Assembly (NCBI GenBank): GCA_041653995.1
Contig: JBAZEK010000001.1
Coordinates: 620,001-684,000, forward strand
Origin: Dehalococcoidia bacterium
Lineage (GTDB): Bacteria > Chloroflexota > Dehalococcoidia > GIF9 > UBA5629
Reading direction: 5' to 3'
DNA: 64,000 nt
Shown one piece after another: positions 41,153-48,412 of this stretch. The notes beneath the pieces were generated by a model. The model saw only the letters and a list, made by a program, of their open reading frames with translations. It was not told where the DNA came from and ran no database searches. The position numbers were made by a program, and so were the translations under genes. The stretch's first letter is position 1, and each line of letters begins with the position of its first letter.

Positions 41153-41695
41153 CTACGCGAACTCCGGCTGGATCAATCCATATTTGCCGTCCTTGCGCCG
41201 GTACACCACATTGATCGAGTTGTCCTCATCACTGACGAAGAGGAAGAAGTCGTGGCCCAGGAATTCCATCTGCTCCACTGCCTGCTCGACGGTCATCGGC
41301 TTCACGATGAAGCTCTTGCGTTTATAAACATGGTGGGGCTGCTCTACCGTGGTAACTTCCTCCTCCACAGGGGTTCTGATGGTCTCGTGCGTTTTGCTTA
41401 CGTTGTATCTTTTCTTGTACTTGTCGATCAGGCGCTCCATCACGTCGTTCACCGCGTCGATGGCCGCCCGTGGGTTATCGTTCCTTTGCTCGCCCCTCAT
41501 CAGGAAGCCATTGATATTCATAGTAACCTGTGCGCCAAAGACGGGCTGGCGCGATTTCGTTTTCTCTTCGATCAGTTCCAGCTTGACCGAGCTGATGTTG
41601 TTGAGATACTTCGATAGTCGGCCGAGCTTCTTCTCGGCGTATTCACGCACATCGTCTTCCAGTTTCATATTGCGCGCAGCAATTTTAATCTCCAT
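41153..41695 (-). CDS. hpf: Ribosome hibernation promoting factor, long form
   Basis: A 180-residue protein: N-terminal S30AE domain (EIKIAARNMKLEDDVREYAE, KLGRLSKYLNNISSVKLELI, NGFLMRGEQRNDNPRAAIDA), then a linker and the C-terminal dimerisation domain VYKRKSFIVKPMTVEQAVEQ...GHDFFLFVSDED. It inactivates ribosomes as 100S dimers. ATG 41695 follows the comF stop by two bases; longer in-frame N-termini overlap comF and are unlikely. Confidence 0.93.
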   Translation of the reverse strand: MEIKIAARNMKLEDDVREYAEKKLGRLSKYLNNISSVKLELIEEKTKSRQPVFGAQVTMNINGFLMRGEQRNDNPRAAIDAVNDVMERLIDKYKKRYNVSKTHETIRTPVEEEVTTVEQPHHVYKRKSFIVKPMTVEQAVEQMEFLGHDFFLFVSDEDNSINVVYRRKDGKYGLIQPEFA

Positions 41696-41697
41696 AA

Positions 41698-42411
41698 TCA
41701 ACTCCTGTTCGAGATTTCCCTTGCCAGTGTGAATCCCAGCACGTGTCCGGCCCCTGCCGACTTGAGGGCCGACGCGCATGATTCGAGAGTAGCGCCGGAC
41801 GTGCAGACGTCATCGATAACGATGACATCCCTGCCTGCCACCTCACCTGAATCGCAGATAAAGGTGTTTTCCATGTTGGCTTTTCGTTGGCGGACGCTGG
41901 CGCTGCGAGCCTGCGGCCCCGTGTTCCTGACGCGTTTCAGCAAAGCCGCGTTGACCTCCACGGATATCATTCTCGAAAGCTCGTCCGACAGCAACTGAGA
42001 CTGGTTGTAACCCCTTTCCCTGAGCCGCATCTCGTGCAACGGAACAGGTACCAGTACGTCACCTCCCAGGCTATATCCCTGGAAATAGAGGGCCATATAG
42101 CCGGCCATGCAATTGGACATAGCCTGCACATTGCGGTATTTCAGCTCGTGTACAGCCTGGCGAACAATGCCATCGAAGATGAAAACCGAGCGGATGCCGT
42201 CAAGGCTGCTTTTTATTCCCCAGCACTCGGAGCAGAAAGCTCCACTGGATTCGGGCCTGCCGCATCGGCGGCACAGCGGCGGTAGTATCCTGCTCATTTT
42301 TTTTGAGCAGCTTGCACAAATAAAATCACCGATTTTCCCGCATCCTATACACGTACGCGGAAAGAAAAAATCGGTGACTTCATACTGGAGCTGTTTCAAC
42401 CATCCGGTCAA
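41698..42411 (-). CDS. comF: ComF-family phosphoribosyltransferase-like protein
   Basis: A 237-residue protein with an N-terminal zinc finger region (CIGCGKIGDFICASC, CRRCGRPESSGAFCSEC) and a C-terminal PRTase fold with VIVIDDVCTSGATLESC and YNQSQLLSDELSR. ComF takes part in DNA uptake for transformation in some bacteria; whether this organism is competent is unknown. It lies directly upstream of hpf, as in many Gram-positives, with translational coupling. Confidence 0.9.
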   Translation of the reverse strand: MTGWLKQLQYEVTDFFFPRTCIGCGKIGDFICASCSKKMSRILPPLCRRCGRPESSGAFCSECWGIKSSLDGIRSVFIFDGIVRQAVHELKYRNVQAMSNCMAGYMALYFQGYSLGGDVLVPVPLHEMRLRERGYNQSQLLSDELSRMISVEVNAALLKRVRNTGPQARSASVRQRKANMENTFICDSGEVAGRDVIVIDDVCTSGATLESCASALKSAGAGHVLGFTLAREISNRS

Positions 42412-42458
42412 AACATCTACTCCATACTTTTATTCGCCGTTATCCCGCCTTTCTCCTT

Positions 42459-42719
42459 TTAGTGCCCGCGCAATGTATGGCTCGCGCCGCTGAAGATAGG
42501 CTCGTTCAGGTAGATGTCGCCGTTCCTGATTTTCAGGTTGAAACCGCATTCAGGATTTGTGCAAACCCAGGCTTTATAATGTATCGCTGCCCCCTGGCTG
42601 CCGAAATCGGACAGCGGAACCAAATCACCTACTTTGCATTTTAAACACTTTGGAAAGGAATAGTTTTCCACTATTTTTTCCACCTCCTCCAAGGATGGAT
42701 AAAGTATAGCATTAACCAA
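42459..42719 (-). CDS. Small zinc-ribbon protein
   Basis: An 86-residue protein with CLKCKVGDLVPL and, after 30 residues, WVCTNPECGFNLKIRNGDI: two CxxC-type pairs that would form one treble-clef or ribbon. The GDI...NEP ending resembles ribosome- or transcription-linked ribbons of unknown role. It lies 47 bp upstream of comF, same direction, so it may be the head of the comF-hpf operon. Confidence 0.7.
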   Translation of the reverse strand: MVNAILYPSLEEVEKIVENYSFPKCLKCKVGDLVPLSDFGSQGAAIHYKAWVCTNPECGFNLKIRNGDIYLNEPIFSGASHTLRGH

Positions 42720-42771
42720 ATTTTATAAGCAAATTGGATTGTTCGCGCGCCGTTGACAACCAATCAACAAT

Positions 42772-43362
42772 TCATACGCCCTTCAATTCATATTCGGCCA
42801 GGCGTGTGTACACGGCGCCCTGCGGAGTGAGCCTGCTTCGCATCAGCGATACCGATCTTACCTTTATGGGCGGGCCTGAGACAAATGCGACATGCTGCGC
42901 CAGTCCGCTGAACTCCAGTCGCTGCTCCCTGCTGCATTCCTCACGCAGCCTGGCCAGGGTGAGGTGGGCTGTGAAAGGCCGGCTCTCGCTCTCGAAGCCC
43001 AGCGCCGCCATGGCACTGTCGATACCCCGCTGCAGATCGCTCAGCTCAGCGATATCCCCTTCAAGCCCCAGCCAGAAAACACGTGCGCGCTGTAGCCCGG
43101 GAAAGAATCCGGTCTGCCCGGTGATCAACTGAAACGGCCTGTGTGGTACGGTAACGGCTTCAAGTGCACCCTTGACCGCCTCGAGCCGATTAGCATCGAC
43201 ATTGCCCAAAAACTTGAGGGTTAGATGGATGGAGCCGGGATCAACCCATTTCACAAACCGCGGGCGGGACGAGCTAAGCCTGTCCTGGAGATTCTTCAGC
43301 CGTGCGACCAGTTCGGCGGGTAGCTCTATTGCAATGAACGACCTTATAGTCTCATTATTCAT
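42772..43362 (-). CDS. thpR: RNA 2',3'-cyclic phosphodiesterase
   Basis: A 196-residue 2H phosphoesterase with both HxTx motifs: IHLTLKFLG near residue 46 and AHLTLARLREE near residue 130, and the opening RSFIAIELP. It hydrolyses 2',3'-cyclic phosphate (RNA ligase-like family in archaea and bacteria). It follows the amidohydrolase gene by six bases, so the two share a transcript. Confidence 0.93.
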   Translation of the reverse strand: MNNETIRSFIAIELPAELVARLKNLQDRLSSSRPRFVKWVDPGSIHLTLKFLGNVDANRLEAVKGALEAVTVPHRPFQLITGQTGFFPGLQRARVFWLGLEGDIAELSDLQRGIDSAMAALGFESESRPFTAHLTLARLREECSREQRLEFSGLAQHVAFVSGPPIKVRSVSLMRSRLTPQGAVYTRLAEYELKGV

Positions 43363-43368
43363 GAAGCT

Positions 43369-44217
43369 CTATTTATGCTCCAATTTGAATAGCCTCTGCG
43401 CATTGCCTCCCAGGATGGCGTCCAGTTCGGCTTTTCCCAGTCCGGACTCCCTGATATGAGCGATCACTCTCTGCTGGCTCAGCAACGGCCAATCGCTGCC
43501 GAAGAGGATTTTCTCTATGCCGCATAATGCGGCTGCCGATCTGTAGACGGCGGTTTTGTACAGGAAGGGCCCTGCCGCCGTATCGTACCACGCATTAGAC
43601 AACGCCTCTCCAACCTCGGGCATCATCTCGTAAAAAGGCAGCCCTCCACCCATATGGGCCAGTATGATTTTCAGGCCTTTTGCCTGCGAGATAAACCTGT
43701 AGACGATATCCGGCGTGTTGCCGCCCTTGCCCGGATAATCGTGTCCCACAGGCTCCGACACGTGCAGCGAGAGCACCATTCCCAGTCCGATCAGGCGATT
43801 AATCAGGGGACTCATCAGCTTCGCGTCGCAGAGGTCGAAATCCTGGGCGTCCGGACGCAGCTCGCCCAAACCTTTGATCCCGCCTCTGCTGCAGCGTTCC
43901 AACTCGGCCAGAGCCTTCTCTCCCCCGCGCGGCTGCACAGCGCAGAATCCGATCAGCCTGCCTGGATGCCTGCCGATAGCATCCATAATATAATCATTGC
44001 TGCGCGCGCACATCTCATTGGTGGACCATCCGATGTTGTGGACCACCGAAACATCTATCCCCTGCTCGTCCATGCTGCGAATGAGCTCATCCGCCGTGCA
44101 CAGTCTGGCCCTGGGATTGCCGTAGAGAAGTCCGAAGCAGTGATCCGATGCGCAGTGCTCCTCCCTCCCTTCGATAACTGCCGGGCTGAAGATATGCGTG
44201 TGAGAGTCGATTATCAT
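43369..44217 (-). CDS. TIM-barrel amidohydrolase (amidohydrolase-2 family)
   Basis: A 282-residue metal hydrolase/decarboxylase: IIDSHTHIFSP metal motif at the N-terminus, a RPDAQDFDL loop, LSLHVSEP, ILAHMGGGLPFYE and FGSDWPLLS, the successive barrel ligands. The substrate is unknown. Two ATGs are possible (44226 and 44217). The -10 box sits over the first, so an mRNA beginning at 44217-44218 would be leaderless with the second as start; that one is chosen. There is no Shine-Dalgarno sequence for either. Confidence 0.82.
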   Translation of the reverse strand: MIIDSHTHIFSPAVIEGREEHCASDHCFGLLYGNPRARLCTADELIRSMDEQGIDVSVVHNIGWSTNEMCARSNDYIMDAIGRHPGRLIGFCAVQPRGGEKALAELERCSRGGIKGLGELRPDAQDFDLCDAKLMSPLINRLIGLGMVLSLHVSEPVGHDYPGKGGNTPDIVYRFISQAKGLKIILAHMGGGLPFYEMMPEVGEALSNAWYDTAAGPFLYKTAVYRSAAALCGIEKILFGSDWPLLSQQRVIAHIRESGLGKAELDAILGGNAQRLFKLEHK

Positions 44218-44224
44218 GTAAAGC

Positions 44225-44253
44225 ATTATAGATTAGCCGGCCCCTGTTAACAA
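44225..44253 (-). promoter_or_regulatory. Promoter of the amidohydrolase-thpR operon, probably leaderless
   Basis: Minus strand TTGTTA (44253-44248), 17-bp spacer, perfect TATAAT (44230-44225). The ATG at 44217-44215 begins eight bases after the -10 box, at or next to the expected transcription start. Confidence 0.7.
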
Positions 44254-44290
44254 TGCGTGGTTTCACACTGAGCTATGCGGTGTATAAAAA

Positions 44291-44340
44291 TGGACATGGC
44301 AATCTCGTGTGGCATATAATGGGTCAGGTTCAAACCTGAC
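44291..44340 (+). promoter_or_regulatory. Transketolase promoter with dyad over the start site
   Basis: TGGACA (44291-44296), 18-bp spacer, perfect TATAAT (44315-44320). A perfect inverted repeat GTCAGGTT-CA-AACCTGAC covers 44323-44340, spanning the expected +1. It could be an operator or a 5'-end hairpin. The start codon lies about 50 bp further on. Confidence 0.65.
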
Positions 44341-44391
44341 AGCCGGGAGATACCGCATCGTATCGGGATCCCGGGGCGCGTGCCGCTTCCA

Positions 44392-45210
44392 ATGACCAAT
44401 TATAGTATTGAAGACCTCCAGGGCATCGCCCGCAACCTTCGTCGGCACGTTATCACCATGATTTCGACCGCGGGCAGCGGCCATCCCGGCGGATCGCTTT
44501 CTGCAGCCGACATCGTCACTGCTCTATATTTCCATATCATGAGGCACGATCCAGCCAACCCGAAATGGCCCGACCGCGACCGTTTCATACTGAGCAAGGG
44601 TCATGCCGCTCCGGTCCTCTACGCCGCTCTGGCGGAATGCGGGTATTTCCCCCTCGAATGGCTCACCACCCTGCGGAAAACCGGCACCTGCCTGCAGGGA
44701 CATACCGACAGTACTCTCACGCCGGGAGTCGATATGTCGGCCGGCTCGCTGGGCCAGGGACTGTCCGTGGGCATCGGCATGGCGCTGGCTGCCAGACTGG
44801 ACAAAAAAAATTACCGCACCTACGTTATGCTGGGGGACGGGGAGTGCCAGGAAGGGCAGGTCTGGGAGGCGGCCATGTTCGCCCCCAACTACAAACTGGA
44901 CAACCTGACGGCCATCGTCGATTACAATGGCCTGCAGTTGGACGGCTTCACGAAGCAAATCATGGACCTTGAACCGTTCGTTGATAAGTGGCGCTCCTTC
45001 AAGTGGGAGGTGCTGCAGATCGACGGCCACGATATGAAGCAGGTAGTGGATGCGCTGCAAAAGTCCGCGCTGGTAAAGGGCAAGCCCGTGGTCATCGTGG
45101 CGCGTACGGTTAAGGGCAAGGGTGTCAGCTTCATGGAAAACAAGGTGGACTACCATGGGAAGGCGCCGGGCAAGTCCGAGACCGAGACTGCGCTGAGGGA
45201 GCTGGCATGA
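44392..45210 (+). CDS. Transketolase, N-terminal subunit
   Basis: A 272-residue thiamine-diphosphate domain: ISTAGSGHPGGSLSAADIVT, FILSKGHAAPVLYAAL, SAGSLGQGLSVGIGMALA, and the ThDP/Mg motif GDGECQEGQVWEA...NYKLDNLTAIVDYNGLQLDG. It is the first half of a split transketolase of the non-oxidative pentose phosphate pathway. ATG 44392 is chosen over GTG 44380; neither has a good ribosome site, and the region upstream is GC-rich. It ends in an ATGA overlap with the C-terminal subunit. Confidence 0.93.
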   Translation: MTNYSIEDLQGIARNLRRHVITMISTAGSGHPGGSLSAADIVTALYFHIMRHDPANPKWPDRDRFILSKGHAAPVLYAALAECGYFPLEWLTTLRKTGTCLQGHTDSTLTPGVDMSAGSLGQGLSVGIGMALAARLDKKNYRTYVMLGDGECQEGQVWEAAMFAPNYKLDNLTAIVDYNGLQLDGFTKQIMDLEPFVDKWRSFKWEVLQIDGHDMKQVVDALQKSALVKGKPVVIVARTVKGKGVSFMENKVDYHGKAPGKSETETALRELA

Positions 45211-46154
45211 CCGGCTATTCCGAACTCACGACGCGCGAAGCCTTCGGCAAGGTATTGACGGAGCTGGGAGGAACGGACGCGCGCATCGTCGTGCTGGACG
45301 CCGACCTCTCGCGTTCAACCATGACCAAGTACTTCGCGCAGGCTTACCCCGAGCGCTTCATACAGTGCGGCCTGGCCGAACAGAATATGATCAGCATAGC
45401 CGCGGGGCTGGCGACCTGCGGCAAGATACCCTTCGCCAGCACGTTTGCCGTGTTCGCCTCCAGCAGGTGTTTTGACCAGGTGCGCATGAGCGTGGCCCAG
45501 CCGAAAACCAATGTTAAGGTGGTTTCCACGCATGGCGGCATCACGGTAGGTGAGGACGGCTCCTCTCACCAGGCTATTGAGGACATCGCTCTTTACTGCT
45601 CATTGCCCAACTTCAACGTGGTGGTCCCCGCCGACTCTATCGAGACAGTTGAAGCCATAAAAGCGGCAGCCGCCACAGAAGGACCATTCTACGTAAGGTT
45701 GGGACGATCAAAGACTCCCGTTGTATACAACTCCGGCTGCAGCTTCAAATTGGGCAAAGCCGACGTACTGCGGGAGGGGAAGGACGCGGCGGTTATCGCC
45801 ACCGGCATCATGGTATACAAAGCGCTGGAGGCGGCCGACACTCTGGAGAAATCGGGCATTAAATGCCGCGTGATCAATATGTCCAGCCTCAAGCCTGTAG
45901 ACCGCAAGGCCATCGAGGCCGCAGCGGCCGACACTGGCGCGGTCGTGACGGCCGAGGAGCATCTGCTGCACGGGGGCCTGGGAAGCATTATAGCGCAGGT
46001 ATTGGGCTCAGGGACACCGGCGCCGCTTGCGTCCCTGGGTATAAAAGATACATACTGTAAGTCGGGCAAGCCTGAGGAGCTGCTCGAAGTCCACGGGCTG
46101 ACAGCTGACGATATAGTGGACGCCGTTAGAAGCGTATTGGCCCGCAAGAGGTAG
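45207..46154 (+). CDS. Transketolase, C-terminal subunit
   Basis: A 315-residue protein holding the pyrimidine-binding and C-terminal domains: VLDADLSRSTMTKYF, FIQCGLAEQNMISIAAGLA (with the catalytic Glu), STHGGITVGEDGSSHQAIED, FYVRLGRSKTPV and VTAEEHLLHGGLGSIIAQVL. It completes the enzyme with the preceding subunit; the two genes share four bases and should be made in equal amounts. A TATAAT at 46159 just after the stop may serve the next gene. Confidence 0.93.
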   Translation: MTGYSELTTREAFGKVLTELGGTDARIVVLDADLSRSTMTKYFAQAYPERFIQCGLAEQNMISIAAGLATCGKIPFASTFAVFASSRCFDQVRMSVAQPKTNVKVVSTHGGITVGEDGSSHQAIEDIALYCSLPNFNVVVPADSIETVEAIKAAAATEGPFYVRLGRSKTPVVYNSGCSFKLGKADVLREGKDAAVIATGIMVYKALEAADTLEKSGIKCRVINMSSLKPVDRKAIEAAAADTGAVVTAEEHLLHGGLGSIIAQVLGSGTPAPLASLGIKDTYCKSGKPEELLEVHGLTADDIVDAVRSVLARKR

Positions 46155-46206
46155 TGGCGATATAATATTCGTACCGGGTGATACCGATCAGCCGGTAAAA
46201 AATAAA

Positions 46207-47031
46207 ATGGAAAACGATCTTCGCACGGCTTTTTTAAACAAGGAGAGGGCTGAACTTTTCCTCAGCAACCTGGAAAAGCTGCGCAGCGATAAGGCCATCA
46301 ACGAACTATCCTATACAGCGCTCAAGACCGAGTACTCTGTCAATCTGCAGCACGCGCAGATAAAGATCGATCAGATCAAGCAGGAATTCAACAAGAGGCT
46401 GGCGCTGCGTTCGCGCCAGCTCGGAGTGTTCAAACAGGAGATGGCCAACCTGGACGCCCGCTTCAAGGTCGGGCAGATGCCGGCCGAAGACTATCTCAAA
46501 CAGATCAAGAACCCGCAGAAGAAGATGGCCGACCTCGAAGAGCAGATCGCCCACCTAACTTCGCTGACCGAGGCCAAGACCTCCGCCGAAATATCCGTGC
46601 CGGAATCGACCGGCCTGGCTGCGCTTTTTTCATCGCGCCTGCGCCAGGGCAATCGCCAGCCCGCTGTTATGCCGACCAATCTGGCGTGGACACCACCCCT
46701 GCCTGCTCCCGAGCCTGAGCCACCCAAAGAGACTCCCCCTCCTGAAATACCTGACACCACCAGCATTTCGAGCCTGCACATATTGCCTGACAGGGCCTAT
46801 CCCGGAAGCTCGATCGGCATAATAGCCACAGTTGTTAATTCGGGCCACGAAAAAGTGCAGCACAGGGCGGAGTTCAAGATCAACGGCAGAATCGAGGCCG
46901 TCGATGAAGTCAGTATCGAGCCTGGCCATAGCCGGGAGGTCACATTTATGACTGTAGGAGGGACACCCGGAGATTACAATTTATCCGTTGACAATGCCAC
47001 CGGCCTATTGAAAATCATGCCTCCGGCCTGA
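46207..47031 (+). CDS. Coiled-coil protein with C-terminal CARDB-like domain
   Basis: A 274-residue protein with no signal peptide. Residues 1-120 are strongly helical and charged (EFNKRLALRSRQLGVFKQEM, KKMADLEEQIAHLTSL), a coiled coil. A proline-rich linker (PAPEPEPPKETPPPEIPD, about 165-185) leads to a beta domain with HILPDRAYPGSSIGIIATVV and EVTFMTVGGTPGDYNLSVDN, a CARDB-like fold usually found outside the cell. Its combination with an apparently cytoplasmic coiled coil is odd. It lies 16 bp upstream of an MscS-like gene. Confidence 0.7.
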   Translation: MENDLRTAFLNKERAELFLSNLEKLRSDKAINELSYTALKTEYSVNLQHAQIKIDQIKQEFNKRLALRSRQLGVFKQEMANLDARFKVGQMPAEDYLKQIKNPQKKMADLEEQIAHLTSLTEAKTSAEISVPESTGLAALFSSRLRQGNRQPAVMPTNLAWTPPLPAPEPEPPKETPPPEIPDTTSISSLHILPDRAYPGSSIGIIATVVNSGHEKVQHRAEFKINGRIEAVDEVSIEPGHSREVTFMTVGGTPGDYNLSVDNATGLLKIMPPA

Positions 47032-47047
47032 CCGCCGCTTATCCTGC

Positions 47048-47779
47048 ATGAAAACACGGATTCTTGCTCTACTTATCGCTTTCGCTGTGCTGGGCAGCCT
47101 GATTGTCGTAGCGCTGTACAGCAACCTGGCCATCTACATATCCATCATAGCTATCGGCCTGGCACTGGCGTTGCAGAAATACGTGGCCAGCTACTTCGGC
47201 TACTTCATCATCGTTTTCTCCAACATGCTGCACGAGGGGGACCGCATCAGGATCGACAGCTACAAGGGTGACGTGCGGCATATCGGCGTCTTCTTCCTGA
47301 CGCTGGATGAAGTGGGTGAGGACGAGAAGCTGGGCGGAGAGCTTACAGGAAAGATACTGAGCATACCTAACCTGATCGTGCTGGACAAGCCGGTGCTCAA
47401 TTTCTCCAAAAGCTATGAAAAGAAAGGCCAGAAGCTGCAATGTGATTACATCTTCGATGAGATCAGGTTCCCCGTGTCATCCGACAGCGATATAGCCCGA
47501 GCGGCACTCTTATTGGAGGAGATAATCAACAAAGAGGATTGCGAGTACCTGGCACTGGCCAAGGAAGCGTTCCGCGAGAACTATCCTGCGTTCCTGCACG
47601 AGGCTGAGAGCAGCAGGCGCGTGCTGATACACGTGGACGAGCAGAGGATCTGGCTGAAGGGCAAGTTCGTGGCGCCCTACAGGTTGAGGAACCAGCTGCG
47701 CACAAAAATGTACCTCCATTTCCTGGAGCGCGCAGCCCAGGAATCCAACATCAAGCTGGCCGGGACTCAATTTTCATAG
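47048..47779 (+). CDS. MscS-like mechanosensitive channel family protein
   Basis: A 243-residue protein: two N-terminal membrane helices (about 5-22 and 25-45), the pore-helix-like ALALQKYVASYFGYFIIVFS, then the MscS beta domain EGDRIRIDSYKGDVRHIGVF with SIPNLIVLDKPVLNFS. It has fewer helices than typical MscS proteins and no N-terminal sensor domains. Channel function is inferred. It is co-directional with the coiled-coil CARDB gene, which may be a partner, and convergent with the tRNA cluster. Confidence 0.8.
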   Translation: MKTRILALLIAFAVLGSLIVVALYSNLAIYISIIAIGLALALQKYVASYFGYFIIVFSNMLHEGDRIRIDSYKGDVRHIGVFFLTLDEVGEDEKLGGELTGKILSIPNLIVLDKPVLNFSKSYEKKGQKLQCDYIFDEIRFPVSSDSDIARAALLLEEIINKEDCEYLALAKEAFRENYPAFLHEAESSRRVLIHVDEQRIWLKGKFVAPYRLRNQLRTKMYLHFLERAAQESNIKLAGTQFS

Positions 47780-47793
47780 AAGAAGGGGGAAAG

Positions 47794-47876
47794 TGCCGAG
47801 GGAGGGACTTGAACCCACACTCCCGTGAGGGAAGCGGATTTTAAGTCCGCCGCGTCTGCCATTCCGCCACCTCGGC
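47794..47876 (-). tRNA. tRNA-Leu (TAA), no encoded CCA
   Basis: Class II tRNA on the minus strand: acceptor GCCGAGG/CCTCGGC, anticodon stem-loop GCGGA-CTTAAAA-TCCGC, long variable arm. After discriminator A the genome reads CTT, so CCA must be added post-transcriptionally, unlike the neighbouring tRNAs. Confidence 0.95.
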
Positions 47877-47882
47877 ATTTCT

Positions 47883-47958
47883 TGGAGGCGGCGAGCGGAG
47901 TCGAACCGCTGTATAGGGGTTTTGCAGACCCCCGCCTTAACCACTTGGCTACGCCGCC
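47883..47958 (-). tRNA. tRNA-Cys (GCA)
   Basis: Minus strand: acceptor GGCGGCG/CGCCGCC, anticodon stem-loop GGGGT-CTGCAAA-ACCCC, discriminator T, encoded CCA. Confidence 0.96.
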
Positions 47959-47972
47959 GCGTAAATAAAAAA

Positions 47973-48047
47973 TGGAGCGGAAGACGGGGCTCGAACCCGC
48001 GACATCCTCCTTGGCAAGGAGGCATTCTACCACTGAATTACTTCCGC
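47973..48047 (-). tRNA. tRNA-Gly (GCC)
   Basis: Minus strand: acceptor GCGGAAG/CTTCCGC, anticodon stem-loop CTCCT-TGCCAAG-GAGGA region with anticodon GCC, T-arm GCGGG-TTCGAGC-CCCGT, encoded CCA. Confidence 0.96.
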
Positions 48048-48075
48048 TCGCTCAACCTTAAGTAAATATTCAATT

Positions 48076-48163
48076 TGGTGCCGAGGAGGAGATTTGAACT
48101 CCTACGGGCTTACGCCCACCACCCCCTCAAGATGGCGTGTCTACCAGATTCCACCACCTCGGC
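48076..48163 (-). tRNA. tRNA-Leu (GAG)
   Basis: Minus strand class II tRNA: acceptor GCCGAGG/CCTCGGC, anticodon loop TTGAGGG with anticodon GAG, variable arm GTGGGCGTAAGCCC, encoded CCA. Its 5' end directly abuts the CCA of tRNA-Trp. Confidence 0.95.
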
Positions 48164-48240
48164 TGGCAGGGGTGGCAGGATTCGAACCCACGACACGCGG
48201 TTTTGGAGACCGCTGCTCTACCAGACTGAGCTACACCCCT
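48164..48240 (-). tRNA. tRNA-Trp (CCA)
   Basis: Minus strand: acceptor AGGGGTG/CACCCCT, anticodon stem-loop GCGGT-CTCCAAA-ACCGC (anticodon CCA), T-arm GTGGG-TTCGAAT-CCTGC, encoded CCA end. First of five tRNAs in the leftward cluster. Confidence 0.96.
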
Positions 48241-48329
48241 ATTATACAAAAAATATGAACTTTTTAAAGTGCAGTAAATCTTACAATAGCCGGGCGATCA
48301 TTGGCAAATGCCCCAGTACAGAGAATCCT

Positions 48330-48358
48330 TTGACAATGAATTGTCACTTCCATATAAT
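48330..48358 (+). promoter_or_regulatory. Perfect consensus promoter with operator-like palindrome
   Basis: TTGACA (48330-48335), 17-bp spacer, TATAAT (48353-48358): a full consensus match. A perfect palindrome TGACAAT-GA-ATTGTCA (48331-48346) overlaps the -35 box, suggesting repressor control of a strong promoter. Confidence 0.85.
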
Positions 48359-48412
48359 CGAGCCATCATTTCTTCCAGGCCTGAGTACCGGAATTAATGG
48401 CGGGAGGGCATC

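Noticed and set aside
47767..48033. Protein-like frames across the tRNA cluster
   Set aside because: These are antisense or sense readings of tRNA genes (typical GSSGRIRTY/GVAKWLRR-like strings), not genes.
48241..48246. TATAAT on the minus strand directly before tRNA-Trp
   Set aside because: A start seven bases downstream would fall inside the tRNA, so it cannot be the promoter of that tRNA as drawn.
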